A DNA stretch of 64,000 nucleotides from Natroniella sulfidigena (GCF_023223645.1 NZ_JALKBY010000002.1:1-64000), one strand, 5' to 3'; counted from the stretch's first letter, positions 8,418 to 17,574 are shown. The notes: generated from the letters alone by a model not told the origin. Made by a program: numbers and translations.

Positions 8418-9230
8418 CTATTCTAATTCCACTAATGCTTCCTGATATTTTTCATCATCTGGAGCTTTACCATGCCAAGCAGCAGTATCCTCCATAAAGG
8501 AAACACCTTTACCTTTAATCGTATTGGCTACAATCATCACTGGTTGGCCCGTTATCTGATCTGCTTGACTGAAAGCATCTCTGATCTGTTCTAGATCATG
8601 ACCTTCAATCTCAATCACATGCCACCCAAATGCTGAAAACTTATCTGTAATCGGCTCTACTTCAATAATCTCTTCAGTTCTATCGACCAATTGGACTCGA
8701 TTATTATCAACAATTCCGATCAAATTATCCAGCTTATGATGGCTAGCTGCTAATGCACCTTCCCAGACTTGTCCTTCTTGTAATTCACCATCACCTAACA
8801 TTACAAAGACCCGATAATCTTTCTGATCTAGTTTCCCTGCTAAGGCCATTCCTAATGCAGCAGAAAAACCCTGTCCTAATGATCCAGTCGTCATATCGAC
8901 TCCTGGTGTCTTATTTAAATCAGGATGCCCTTGCAAATGTCCTTCTAAAGACCTTAACTTCAGTAAATCTTCCTTAGGAAAGAATCCCTTCTCCGCTAAA
9001 GCAGCATACAATACTGGTGCTGCATGCCCTTTAGATAATACGAAGCGATCTCTATCTTCCCATTCAGGATTATCTGAATCAACCTTGAGCTCTTCAAAAT
9101 ATAAGACTGCCAATATATCAGCAGCAGATAGAGAACCTCCAGGATGACCAGACCCAGCTTTAGTTAGCATCTTTAAAATATCTTCTCTAATCGTCCGTGC
9201 TTTAGTTTCTAACTCTGTTACCTTGCTCAT
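8418..9230 (-). CDS. Transketolase, N-terminal subunit
   Basis: A 270-residue thiamine-diphosphate-binding half of a split transketolase. Visible motifs are AGSGHPGGSLSAADI, SKGHAAP, GSLGQGFSAALGMA and the ThDP/metal motif GDGELQEGQVWEG followed by NNRVQ. It pairs with the downstream C-terminal subunit to form the complete enzyme. The ATG sits behind AGGAGG, and the gene follows the YitT-type gene by only 2 bp, so all three may share a transcript. Confidence 0.9.
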   Translation of the reverse strand: MSKVTELETKARTIREDILKMLTKAGSGHPGGSLSAADILAVLYFEELKVDSDNPEWEDRDRFVLSKGHAAPVLYAALAEKGFFPKEDLLKLRSLEGHLQGHPDLNKTPGVDMTTGSLGQGFSAALGMALAGKLDQKDYRVFVMLGDGELQEGQVWEGALAASHHKLDNLIGIVDNNRVQLVDRTEEIIEVEPITDKFSAFGWHVIEIEGHDLEQIRDAFSQADQITGQPVMIVANTIKGKGVSFMEDTAAWHGKAPDDEKYQEALVELE

Positions 9231-9232
9231 CC

Positions 9233-10084
9233 TTAAACCTCCTCGATAATATTTTCTTTAAATCCTTCTCCTAAAACTTCGTGTACTTCAGTAATAATCA
9301 CAAAGGCATCCTCATCAATAGTATGTACCACATTCTTAAGATCTGATACTTCAGATCGACTAATAATACAAAGTAATATATCTTTATTTTCTTCAGTAAA
9401 GCCACCTCGACCATTCAAGACGGTTACTCCACGATCCAATTCATTGATAATATCCGCTCTAATTGCCTCTGCAGCATCAGAAATAATAAATGCTCCCTTA
9501 GAGATAGTTAACCCCTCTTGAACTAAATCAATCGTCATACTGGTAATTGCTAGAGAAATCAAAGCATACAGAGCCAACTCAAGATTAAAGACAATTCCTG
9601 CTAATGAAATAACAAAAAAGTCAATAATTAATAATCCCTTTCCAGGACTCAAGCCAGTATATTTATTAATAATCTGAGCCACAAGATCGGTACCACCTGT
9701 CGTTCCTCTCGATTTAAAAACAATCCCTAAGCCTACTCCTGCTAACCCACCACCATAAATAGCAACCAATAACAGATCATCAGTTATAAAAGCTAAATGA
9801 GGGGTCAACAGATCTGTAGCCACAGATAAGACTATAATTCCATATAGTGTCTTAAAGCCAAACTTAGCTCCCAACTCTTTAACTCCCAAAAGAAAAAGAG
9901 GTACATTTAAAGCTAAGATCACCGTTCCTACTGGCCAATTAAATAGATGAAATAATACCGTAGCCAAGCCACTGACTCCACCAGCAGCAATCCGATTAGG
10001 TACTAAGAATATAACTAATGCTAATGAAATCAAAATTGAACCAACTGTAATTCCTAAATAGTCATACATATCTTGCCGTGTCAT
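9233..10084 (-). CDS. YitT family membrane protein (DUF161 + DUF2179)
   Basis: A 283-residue protein with five or six membrane helices in the first 200 residues (DUF161, with LGIVFKSRGTTGGTDLVAQII) and a soluble C-terminal DUF2179 domain (GRGGFTEENKDILLCIISRSE, DEDAFVIITEVHEVLGEGF). The transported or sensed molecule is unknown for this family. The start is the ATG at 10084 behind GGAAGGAG. The frame stays open about 90 bases further upstream, but that part translates intergenic repeat sequence and should not be annotated as protein. Confidence 0.88.
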   Translation of the reverse strand: MTRQDMYDYLGITVGSILISLALVIFLVPNRIAAGGVSGLATVLFHLFNWPVGTVILALNVPLFLLGVKELGAKFGFKTLYGIIVLSVATDLLTPHLAFITDDLLLVAIYGGGLAGVGLGIVFKSRGTTGGTDLVAQIINKYTGLSPGKGLLIIDFFVISLAGIVFNLELALYALISLAITSMTIDLVQEGLTISKGAFIISDAAEAIRADIINELDRGVTVLNGRGGFTEENKDILLCIISRSEVSDLKNVVHTIDEDAFVIITEVHEVLGEGFKENIIEEV

Positions 10085-10109
10085 TTCAACAATCTCCTTC
10101 CCGAACTTA

Positions 10110-10288
10110 AATTCAGTGTACAGTTTACGGTTTACAGTTGACAGTGGATAGAAAAAATCTAAATTCAAAACCACTCTAAGCTTGTAGATATAAGGCTTCT
10201 TAGGGTGCTTGGATACTTAGGTACTTAAGCACTTAAACTCTTAAGATCTTGATTTTATAACTGTAAACTGTACACTGTCAACTGTAAA
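10110..10288. repeat. Hairpin repeat, ACTGTAA family
   Basis: The left arm has GTGTACAGTTTACGG-type units, a truncated GAAAAAATC half-module, then a core in which the family motif CAAAACC is followed by a CTTAGGT/ACTTAAG array. The right arm (AACTGTAAACTGTAC) completes the element. The left arm lies immediately upstream of the YitT-like gene's ribosome site. Confidence 0.75.
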
Positions 10289-11020
10289 CTACTTATTTTT
10301 CAACCGTTGCCGCAATACCTTAAGCACAAATTCAGGTATCGCAACCATTCTTCCCGCCCGACTCGGTTCTTGTAACAACCGAAAGAACCACTCCAACCCA
10401 AATTTCTGCATTACTACAGGTGCCCGCTTCTTTTTACCAGCCAAAACATCAAAGACTCCTCCTACCCCAATTCCTACTGGTACTTGTAGAGAAGTTAAGT
10501 GTTTATTCAGCCACTTTTCCTGTAGTGGAACTCCCATTCCGACCAATAAAACATCTATTTGATTAGCCTCAATCTCTGCTATTACCTTCTCTTCTAATTT
10601 ACGATCTAAATAGCCATGATGAGTCTTGATCATTAACTGAGGATACTGCTGTTGAAGATTCTTCTTTGCTTGAGCTGCTATCCCTGGTTCGGCTCCCAAA
10701 AAATAAAACCTAAGCCCTCTTTGGCTTCCTAACTTCAATAACCTTTGCACCAACCCAACCCCCGTAATCCGCTCCTTTAATTCTGTCCCTAACATCTTAG
10801 CAGCTAATAAAAGACCTACTCCATCCGCTAAGGCCAACTCCGCTGAATTTAAGATCTCTTTTAGCTGCCGATCATAGTTGGCCCTGATAATCATTTCAGG
10901 ATTAGGAGTTACTATTAAATTGGCTTGATCAGACTCCAAAAAAGATTCAATCCGACTCAATGCCTCCTGAAAAGTCAAATTATTGATCTTGACTCCTAAA
11001 ATTTCAACATTATCTTCCAT
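10289..11020 (-). CDS. WecB/TagA/CpsF family glycosyltransferase
   Basis: A 243-residue GT26 enzyme with VTPNPEMIIRA, ADGVGLLLA, RITGVGLV, FLGAEPG, and GMGVPLQEKWL with GVGGVFDVLAGKKKRAP. Members add N-acetylmannosamine or related sugars to undecaprenyl-linked carriers during wall polymer synthesis. The ATG at 11020 overlaps the 3' end of csaB by 11 bp, so the two are cotranscribed. Pairing with CsaB suggests a role in making or pyruvylating the secondary cell-wall polymer that anchors surface-layer proteins, but the acceptor is not known here. Confidence 0.9.
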   Translation of the reverse strand: MEDNVEILGVKINNLTFQEALSRIESFLESDQANLIVTPNPEMIIRANYDRQLKEILNSAELALADGVGLLLAAKMLGTELKERITGVGLVQRLLKLGSQRGLRFYFLGAEPGIAAQAKKNLQQQYPQLMIKTHHGYLDRKLEEKVIAEIEANQIDVLLVGMGVPLQEKWLNKHLTSLQVPVGIGVGGVFDVLAGKKKRAPVVMQKFGLEWFFRLLQEPSRAGRMVAIPEFVLKVLRQRLKNK

Positions 11021-12107
11021 CCTGACCACCGAACAACATTAAAGCTAATTCTAGATTAGACCTAGCTAATCCTGCTAATTGATCAACTTTTTTATTTATT
11101 TTACTCTTAATTCGCCCTTTTTTGGCCCAATTTCCAATTATTTGTTGACTAAGCTGCTCTACTCCTAACTTATCTATCCACCCTACAGGGGATAGATCCA
11201 ACCTGGATAAAAAACTATCAATCTTAGGATCATAAGAGATCCCAACTAGCGGTACCTTATTCAAAGCAGCAAAGATTAAAGAATGTAACCGTACCCCAAG
11301 TAATAAATCAACCTGACCGACCAAACCCAATACCTCCTGTGGTGAATAATTACCAGTAATCATCCCAACCTCTCCTTCCATCAGACTCCTTAGTTTTTGA
11401 CTAACTTCTAAATCAGTAGGGTAATGCAGAGGAATTAATAACAATTGAACCTCAAACTCTTCTTTAAAACGATCTAAAGCCACAGCTAATTGCTTCAAGT
11501 AACTATTATCTCCCCAAGATCGAATCGAAATTCCAACCGTCTGTTGAGCTAAATCAATCCCTTCCTCAGCTAAAATAGCTTCAATTCTATCTTGATTTAC
11601 TGCCTCTAACATAAAGACTGGATCAGCAGTTACATCAATCGGATCTCTAACTCCTATTCGCCGCAATAACTCCTTCGAATTCTGATCACGAACAGTAATT
11701 AAATCAACCCGCTTCAGAACTGATTTGACCAATTTCTGATTGATAGTAGAGTTGATCGGGCCAACCCCTTGAGCACAAAAAAAGACCGGCACTTTTAACG
11801 ACTTAGCCAAAATCATGATCGATAAATAATAGGGAATTGTCTTCATGCTAGTCACATCCTGTAACAGACTACCCCCACCACTGATCAAAAGGTCAGCTTC
11901 TTTTAACTGTCTAGTTATCTCAACTAAGTTGGTTCGACTGATCGCTTCAACCCCATGAACCTCTTCAGTCCAGCTAGGATTAGCAGATAACACAATAATC
12001 TCTACTTGTCCCAAAACCTTTTTTAACCCGACGACCAAAGCTGCTAGGATTGCTTCATCCCCTGCATTGTTAAAACCATAATAACCGGATAGGATAATTT
12101 TTTCCAT
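11010..12107 (-). CDS. csaB: Polysaccharide pyruvyl transferase CsaB
   Basis: A 365-residue pyruvyl transferase of the CsaB family. It opens with LSGYYGFNNAGDEAIL, has ISGGGSLLQDVTS and FFCAQGVGPI in the N-terminal half, and GVRLHSLIFAAL and VGISYDPKI in the second half. In related bacteria CsaB adds ketal pyruvate to wall polysaccharide, which SLH-domain proteins then bind. The ATG follows GAGGTAAAACA. It overlaps the TagA-type gene downstream. The N-terminal DUF5693 gene lies upstream across a 592-bp gap, a frequent neighbour in this order. Confidence 0.92.
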   Translation of the reverse strand: MEKIILSGYYGFNNAGDEAILAALVVGLKKVLGQVEIIVLSANPSWTEEVHGVEAISRTNLVEITRQLKEADLLISGGGSLLQDVTSMKTIPYYLSIMILAKSLKVPVFFCAQGVGPINSTINQKLVKSVLKRVDLITVRDQNSKELLRRIGVRDPIDVTADPVFMLEAVNQDRIEAILAEEGIDLAQQTVGISIRSWGDNSYLKQLAVALDRFKEEFEVQLLLIPLHYPTDLEVSQKLRSLMEGEVGMITGNYSPQEVLGLVGQVDLLLGVRLHSLIFAALNKVPLVGISYDPKIDSFLSRLDLSPVGWIDKLGVEQLSQQIIGNWAKKGRIKSKINKKVDQLAGLARSNLELALMLFGGQDGR

Positions 12108-12235
12108 TGTTTTACCTCTTTCATTGACTATTGCTGAATTGATATAATGTGTAACTTTTAAAATTAAAAAATTACAATTTAAACCTTAACATCAAAACCA
12201 TTTTACGGAAAAGTTAAAAACCAAACTTTCTTCCG

Positions 12236-12312
12236 TGCTACCTTTTTTCACCCCAAGGGCATTTCCTCAGGGCTTATCAGCCCTTCAGGGCACTTGATAA
12301 AAAAGTAGCCAA
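12236..12312. repeat. Imperfect inverted repeat with GGGCTTATCAGCCC centre
   Basis: Outer arms GCTACCTTTTTT and AAAAAAGTAGC flank nested inner pairs (AAGGGCA with GGGCACTT, GGGCT with AGCCC around TTATC). A single 70-nt hairpin is possible on either strand. There is no coding frame and no similarity to the heptamer elements. Confidence 0.6.
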
Positions 12313-12460
12313 AAAAATCAATAAGAATTTGAATTTTTGCAATCACCAAAATCTAATCATTCTCATTTGAAGTATTAAAATTACTTATAAACTCCTCCAC
12401 TTCCACCGCAATCGCATAAATTCTTCGGGTAAATCAAAACATTACAATCTAAAAATTTAA

Positions 12461-12641
12461 CATGAGGGGTGTTTCGCAGTGACATCTAGATTTTTTCGTC
12501 TAGCTTCTTGATAAGTCGAGAAATAAATAAGAGTATGAATTAGCTAATTTTCCTACTTTTAAATTAGCTTGCTCTTATTTATTCGCAGACGAATCTTAGA
12601 AGCTCAGAAAAAATCTTCCCGAACGAGAAATGCCCCTCATG
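12461..12641. repeat. 181-bp near-symmetric long inverted repeat
   Basis: The left arm begins CATGAGGGGTGTTTC and the right arm ends GAAATGCCCCTCATG. Inner matching blocks include AGATTTTTTC against GAAAAAATCT, AAATAAATAAGAG against CTCTTATTTATT, and TTAGCTAATTT against AAATTAGCT. Arm length is about 85 bp with a small centre at about 12550. It could be a miniature inverted-repeat element or a large structured RNA. Confidence 0.7.
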
Positions 12642-12699
12642 GTTCAAAGCAAAAGTGCCACAATATTGTAATATAGATTTAATTCATCTAGATTTGTGG

Positions 12700-14517
12700 T
12701 TAATATTTTCTCTTAGCAAGAAAATACAACACCGCACAGCCAATTATCGCTCCCAAGACTACCCCTTGGCCAACCCTGATCAACGAAATCAGCAGCGGAG
12801 TATGCAAATGAGAAAAGGTATTTAAAATATTAATCTGACCAATCAAACCAATCAATAATAACCAACTATACTTCTTAGCTTGACCTGCCAAGCCAATCCC
12901 TAATACTAAAACAGGATGTCCAATTAAAAAAGATTTAAACCGTGGTCTAACAGTCAATATTCTCTCCAAATTCTCCCTGATCAATACTTCAGTAGCACTG
13001 ACTGGAATCGCTGGATTATTACCTGTCCGTCCTAGATAGATCAACCCACCTAAAGAGATCAAAAGTAATACTAATACCTCTTTCCATAAGACAGGCTGCT
13101 CTAAAAAATCTGTCATCTTTCTCTTAACCACATTTAAATCACCATAATTAGCAAATAATCCATAAGCAAAACTGATCACTAATGGTAACATAAAGGCTAG
13201 TTTAACCCCTCTAAACTGCCTAATCTGCAATAAATATCGCCTATCTGCTAATAAAGCACTGATGATCAATCCCCCAGCAATACTGGCTAAACTGACCTGC
13301 AGAAATAACTTAAGCACTTGGCTAAGCTGTAAAGGAACATTAACCTTATTAATCAAATAGACAAAGATATAACAAGGCAGACTGATAGCAACCACTAAAG
13401 CCAAAATCTCTAAGCTGAGATCAACTCCTACCACATGACCTACTGCTAATAAAAGAAATCCACTCCCTACAACATAAAGCCAACCAAGGCCTATCATTTT
13501 AAGTAATAAACTATTTAATAATACCAATAAAGCAACTAACCCTAACTTTAAATCTAACTGCTCTCCTAAATCAACAAACGGAGTTGCTTCTGCTGAATTA
13601 TAACCCTCCACTTCCAATCCTTCTACTAACCTTTCTATAAATTCTAATGTATCCTCTGGCTCATCAAAAGGTCTTAAATATAAAGTCCTGACATTTCTCT
13701 CTCTCACCGCTCGTAAATAACGAGCTACAGTCCGCTCAATCCCTAAAAAATCCAACTCTTCCTGCTCCATACTATGTGCTCGAACTGTCTCTAGATCAAG
13801 TAACCGGGCCAACGCTCCACTCCCATCCTGTCGAGCAATAAACGGTTCAATCATCCCCAGCTTAATCCCTCTTGCCCTTAACTGTTGAGCAGTCAGCTCA
13901 AGCTTGTCAGGATAACCTACTACCTCCTCTCCACTGAAGATAATCTGTTGACTATCCTCTACTGCAGCCAATAGACTATCTAACTGCTGTGGCTCAATCT
14001 CCGCTGGAACTCGAGGAATGATCTGCAATCCTAACTCAGAAAATAATTCTATCTTCTGCTCAGAAAAATAGAGTGGAAATTCTAGTAAATCTTCTTCATA
14101 GTCAGTAATCTTCAACCCTTTATCTCCAACTGGCTCTAAAGTCACCCGCTTAGCTAGAACTTCCTCTAATTGCTCTAACAATTGTTGGTTATCACTACTA
14201 AGATATAGCTCACCAGAGCTAAGTTCTGGCAACTCAGTTAGCTGTGCAGTCAAGCCACTGACCTGATGGCCCTGATAATAACTCAACTGACCATCAGTTG
14301 CCAACTGCTCTAAATTATCCATCTCTAACCCAACTGTAGTCAAGCCCAACTCTTTTAGCTGCGGTAATAATTGATCTTGTTCAAATTCACGCAACATACT
14401 ATAATCAATCACCAGCTCCACAGCTCGGTTCTGACTTTCAACCCGCTGGCGTCTAGCTACTAGGATTCCTGTCAAGACTAAGATTGCTATTAAGGTTATG
14501 GTTAGTAGTTTCTTCAT
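12700..14517 (-). CDS. DUF5693 family membrane protein
   Basis: A 605-residue protein. An N-terminal anchor (about 3-22) is followed by a soluble domain with a TIM-barrel-like pattern (VIDYSMLREFEQD, MEQEELDFLGIERTVARYLRAVRERNVRTLYLRP), then about eight membrane helices from about residue 325 to the end. This matches the DUF5693 family common in Firmicutes near csaB. No biochemical role is established. Its position upstream of csaB and the TagA-type gene suggests a part in assembling or exporting the surface polymer. The ATG has GGAGTTGACC upstream. Confidence 0.75.
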   Translation of the reverse strand: MKKLLTITLIAILVLTGILVARRQRVESQNRAVELVIDYSMLREFEQDQLLPQLKELGLTTVGLEMDNLEQLATDGQLSYYQGHQVSGLTAQLTELPELSSGELYLSSDNQQLLEQLEEVLAKRVTLEPVGDKGLKITDYEEDLLEFPLYFSEQKIELFSELGLQIIPRVPAEIEPQQLDSLLAAVEDSQQIIFSGEEVVGYPDKLELTAQQLRARGIKLGMIEPFIARQDGSGALARLLDLETVRAHSMEQEELDFLGIERTVARYLRAVRERNVRTLYLRPFDEPEDTLEFIERLVEGLEVEGYNSAEATPFVDLGEQLDLKLGLVALLVLLNSLLLKMIGLGWLYVVGSGFLLLAVGHVVGVDLSLEILALVVAISLPCYIFVYLINKVNVPLQLSQVLKLFLQVSLASIAGGLIISALLADRRYLLQIRQFRGVKLAFMLPLVISFAYGLFANYGDLNVVKRKMTDFLEQPVLWKEVLVLLLISLGGLIYLGRTGNNPAIPVSATEVLIRENLERILTVRPRFKSFLIGHPVLVLGIGLAGQAKKYSWLLLIGLIGQINILNTFSHLHTPLLISLIRVGQGVVLGAIIGCAVLYFLAKRKY

Positions 14518-14579
14518 AATTGGTCAACTCCATTGCGTTGCTTATAATTAATATATTGTGTAACTTTTCGTTCGTGCAA

Positions 14580-14805
14580 TAATGTGTTTGTGTAGGGGCG
14601 AATCTTGTAGATATGGTTTTTATGAATTTCACGAAGAGTCCGAGAGGACTCGTAGATTCGCCCTTGTTTTAGAGAAATGCTTACTTAGGGTGAACACGAG
14701 GTTCACCCCTACATTACATGGAAACCAATGTTCTTTGTAGGGGCGACTCTCCGTGGTCGCCCGTGATTTAACATGGGCAGGCACAGAGACCTGCCCCTAC
14801 AAATA
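14580..14805. repeat. Cluster of four TGTAGGGGCGA-type palindromes
   Basis: Successive inverted pairs are GTAGGGGCGAATCT with AGATTCGCCC, AGGGTGAAC with GTTCACCCCTACA, GTAGGGGCGACTCTCC with GGTCGCCC, and GGGCAGG with CCTGCCCCTACA. GC content here is clearly above the surroundings. Comparable GTAGGGGCG repeats are known to be scattered in many unrelated bacteria; origin and function are unresolved. Confidence 0.75.
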
Positions 14806-14825
14806 TCATTTCTACCCTCCAAATC

Positions 14826-14922
14826 AAAAGTGCCACATTATTGTAATTAATCTCTTGATCTTAACTGTAAACTGTAAACCGTAAACTGTCAACTATATTG
14901 TGGCACCAAAGTGCCACAATAT
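14826..14922. repeat. ACTGTAA right arm flanked by GTGCCACAAT palindromes
   Basis: The right-hand heptamer arm (AACTGTAAACTGTAAACCG) lies between a half palindrome at about 14826-14845 and a full palindrome at about 14894-14922. The left arm is missing, so this looks like a partly deleted copy of the element at 1-210. Confidence 0.7.
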
Positions 14923-14958
14923 AAAAAAGACCCCTCTCTTTATTTAAGATAGGGATCT
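14923..14958 (-). terminator. Rho-independent terminator after the DUF2993 gene
   Basis: The minus strand reads AAGATCCCTATCTT, a loop, then AGAGGGGTCTT followed by a T-run. It starts about 11 bp past the stop codon. Confidence 0.7.
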
Positions 14959-14968
14959 TGATGATTAA

Positions 14969-15676
14969 TTATTCTCTTGTGCCACCTAATAACTGCAAAC
15001 TGCCTTCCTCAATATTAACCTCAGTAATCTCTAAAGGTAGAGGAAAATCAGCCAAACTGATCTTAAAGCTTAATTTATCCTTCAACTGTTCAATTACATC
15101 AGTAGAAATCACAACCTGATCAACTGCTAACTTATCAGAATTAAAGATCAAAGTCTGGTGATCATAAACACTAAATTTTCCAGTTAACTGCAAACTTAAA
15201 TCAGTATTAAAGAACCTCAAATTACCTACCATTACCATCTGGTTAGATGTTAAATCAATCCGAAAAGTATCTAATATATCTAACTCTGGCCTAGTAGCTA
15301 GATAATGGTTCAAATCTTGATCAGTCAATTCAATTTCAAGATCAGTATTCTCACCTTGACTGACCTGCCACTCTTCCTCTTCATCCTTGACCAATCTCAA
15401 ATTACTATAACTAGCTTCAAACTGCTCTAAAGTAAGCCGGTCACTGACTAGATTATTAGCTTCAATCTCTAATTGATCGACCCGACCTGCCAGCAATTTA
15501 ATAGCTGGAAAAGAATTAATTGTTACATCTAATTGCTCATAATCATCCAATTCTTGACTTAAACTAGTTTCTAATCTACTAGAAAAGATTCGTGGTAAGA
15601 TTAATTGGCTACCTACTAGCAGTAATAACAACAAAATAACTGCTGGTTTAATTAACTTTTTTAACACCTTTTTCAC
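14969..15676 (-). CDS. DUF2993 (LmeA-like) envelope protein
   Basis: A 235-residue protein with an N-terminal membrane anchor (about 11-30) and an extracytoplasmic beta-rich region containing the family pattern of polar, alternating residues (VTINSFPAIKLLAGRVDQLEIEANN-like stretch at about 50-75, split here for brevity). This matches LmeA/DUF2993, a family linked to lipid or glycolipid binding in other bacteria. The function in this lineage is unknown. The GTG at 15676 has AGGAG upstream and follows the ZIP transporter by 12 bp, so the two are likely cotranscribed. Confidence 0.7.
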   Translation of the reverse strand: MKKVLKKLIKPAVILLLLLLVGSQLILPRIFSSRLETSLSQELDDYEQLDVTINSFPAIKLLAGRVDQLEIEANNLVSDRLTLEQFEASYSNLRLVKDEEEEWQVSQGENTDLEIELTDQDLNHYLATRPELDILDTFRIDLTSNQMVMVGNLRFFNTDLSLQLTGKFSVYDHQTLIFNSDKLAVDQVVISTDVIEQLKDKLSFKISLADFPLPLEITEVNIEEGSLQLLGGTRE

Positions 15677-15688
15677 TCCTAAACACTC

Positions 15689-16414
15689 CTAAAGTAAGAT
15701 TGTAATTAAAATTCCAGCTATTAAGCCTAAGATAAGACCAACAGTAGCTCGACCCTTAGTATGACGAAAATTATAAGCACTCGGTATTAATTCAAAAACA
15801 GTAATATATAACATCGCCCCTCCAGCAAAACCCAACGTAATTGCTAGTACAATCGGGGAGATATAACCAAGCAACGAACCGGTCAAAGCTCCTAATCCCA
15901 TTGGAATTCCAGGTAGCACAGTAGCTAGTAAAATCTTAGATGAACTCCAACCACCTGCCTTTAAGGCAGTAGCCATCGATAACCCTTCCGGGAAATTATG
16001 CAAAGCCATTATGACAGCCAGACCAAATCCTAACTCTGTAGTAACCAAATAACCAGCCCCAATGGCCAACCCTTCTGGAAAATTATGAAGACTGATCCCA
16101 ATTCCAAGTAAGATTCCTGTTTGAACATACCAATCTTCCATCTTTTCTAATTTGAAGTAATAAGCAGTCAAATCTAAAGCCAGCAATCCTAAAAAGACTC
16201 CTATCACAGCAGCTATAAAACTACCATGCTCAATCGATGCTGGAATTAAATCAACTAATACAATCGATAACATCATACCACCTGTCAATCCCAACAACAA
16301 ACTGACCGATTTATCATCAGGCTTCCGCCATAAAATAATACTGGCACCACCTAGCCCAGTACCTAACATCCCAGCTAATAGCCCAACTGCTGTCGTCATT
16401 AAGATCTGTTCCAT
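15689..16414 (-). CDS. ZIP family divalent metal transporter
   Basis: A 241-residue membrane protein with about eight helices and the two ZIP metal-site motifs HNFPEGLAIG (helix IV) and HNFPEGLSMA (helix V). ZIP proteins move Zn, Fe or Mn into the cytoplasm. The histidine-rich loop is absent, as in many bacterial members. The start is the ATG at 16414 behind GAGGTGACTTG; a TTG one codon earlier is less likely. It sits 45 bp downstream of prfB. No metalloregulator dyad of the 5.5-kb type was seen here. Confidence 0.9.
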   Translation of the reverse strand: MEQILMTTAVGLLAGMLGTGLGGASIILWRKPDDKSVSLLLGLTGGMMLSIVLVDLIPASIEHGSFIAAVIGVFLGLLALDLTAYYFKLEKMEDWYVQTGILLGIGISLHNFPEGLAIGAGYLVTTELGFGLAVIMALHNFPEGLSMATALKAGGWSSSKILLATVLPGIPMGLGALTGSLLGYISPIVLAITLGFAGGAMLYITVFELIPSAYNFRHTKGRATVGLILGLIAGILITILL

Positions 16415-16459
16415 CAAGTCACCTCACATATTAATCTATATATGTGAGGCATTGATAGG

Positions 16460-17555
16460 TTATTCTTCTTTCAGATAAGCTTCAATAAATAAATCCAAAT
16501 CACCATCAAGTACTTGCTCAGCTTTTCCTGTTTCTACATCAGTTCTGTGATCTTTGATCATCTGATAAGGGTGGAAGACATAAGATCTAATCTGACTACC
16601 CCATGCTATCTCTTTATGCTCACCTCGTAATTCATCTATCTTCTCTGCTTGTTTTTCCTGTAAATAATCGAATAATTTGGCCTTTAAGATCTTTAAAGCA
16701 CCTTCCCGATTCTTATGCTGAGAACGTTGATTTTGGCACTGCACTACAATCCCTGTTGGCTGATGAGTAATCCTGACAGCAGAATCGGTCGTATTAACAT
16801 GCTGACCACCAGCACCACTGGCCCGATAAGTCTCTATCTTCAGATCATTCTTATCAATATCAACCTCAATATCGTCATCAATCTCAGGCATTACATCAAC
16901 TGAAGCAAAGGATGTATGTCTTCGCCCTGAAGAATCAAACGGAGAAATTCTGACCAAGCGATGAACCCCCTTCTCAGACTTGAGATAGCCATAAGCATAA
17001 GGCCCACTAATCTGTAAGGTCACACTCTTAATCCCTGCTTCCTCCCCTGCCATAAACTCCAGGGTACTGACTTGATAACCATGCTGCTCAGCCCAGCGGG
17101 TATACATTCTCAACAACATCTTGGCCCAATCTTGTGACTCTGTCCCGCCGGCTCCAGGATTGATCGCTAATAAAGCATCACTATCATCATATTTACCAGA
17201 TAATAAAGTCTGTAACTCAAGCTGTTCTAAATCCTTAGCAAGCGGGCCAACTCTAGATTCAACCTCAGCAATCACCTCTTGGTTATCTTCCTCTACAGCT
17301 AACTCCAATAACAGACTGAGATCTTGATATTCCTCTTCTAACTGATCAAACCGCTTAATCTTACCTTTAAGATTACTCCCTTGCTTAGCAACCTTTTGAG
17401 CTGCCTCACTATCATCCCAAAAATCAGGCTGAGCCATCTGCTCATCAATCTCTTCCTTTTGGGTTAGTAGCTGATCATAGTCAAAGAGATTCCCTCAAAT
17501 CTGATAATCTATCATCAATTTCTGCTAACTTCGCTTTTAACTCTTGCTCCTGCAT
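16460..17555 (-). CDS. prfB: Peptide chain release factor 2, programmed +1 frameshift
   Basis: RF2 ends translation at UGA and UAA. The gene is split: a 24-codon frame starts at the ATG at 17555 and stops at an in-frame TGA at 17483-17481. The context AGGGAATCTCTTTGAC carries the classic CTT TGA C slippery stop, and a +1 shift to GAC at 17482 opens the remaining 340 codons. The product is 364 residues, normal for RF2. The second part carries the anticodon-like RISPFDSSG and the GAGGQHVN loop that acts at the peptidyl-transferase centre. The shift lets RF2 level control its own synthesis. The upstream SD-like AGGGA is weaker than the usual AGGGGG. Confidence 0.95.
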
Positions 17556-17574
17556 TCAATCGCCCCCAAAACTT

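Larger units (their letters stand above)
12108..12699. other. 592-bp intergenic region holding two palindromic elements
   Basis: No open frame with a ribosome site was seen on either strand. The region holds the inverted-repeat elements listed at 12236-12312 and 12461-12641 plus a half copy of the GTGCCACAATATTG palindrome near 12654-12672. Confidence 0.7.
14518..14968. other. 451-bp intergenic region of palindromes
   Basis: No gene was seen. The gap is filled by GTAGGGGCGA-type hairpins, a right-hand ACTGTAA arm, two GTGCCACAAT palindromes and the terminator of the DUF2993 gene. Confidence 0.7.

Noticed and set aside
10085-10174. N-terminal extension of the YitT-like protein
   Set aside because: It translates repeat units and has no ribosome site; GGAAGGAG precedes the ATG at 10084.
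16460-17437. RF2 starting at an internal site near 17437
   Set aside because: The upstream 24-codon frame and CTTTGAC shift site account for the normal N-terminus.
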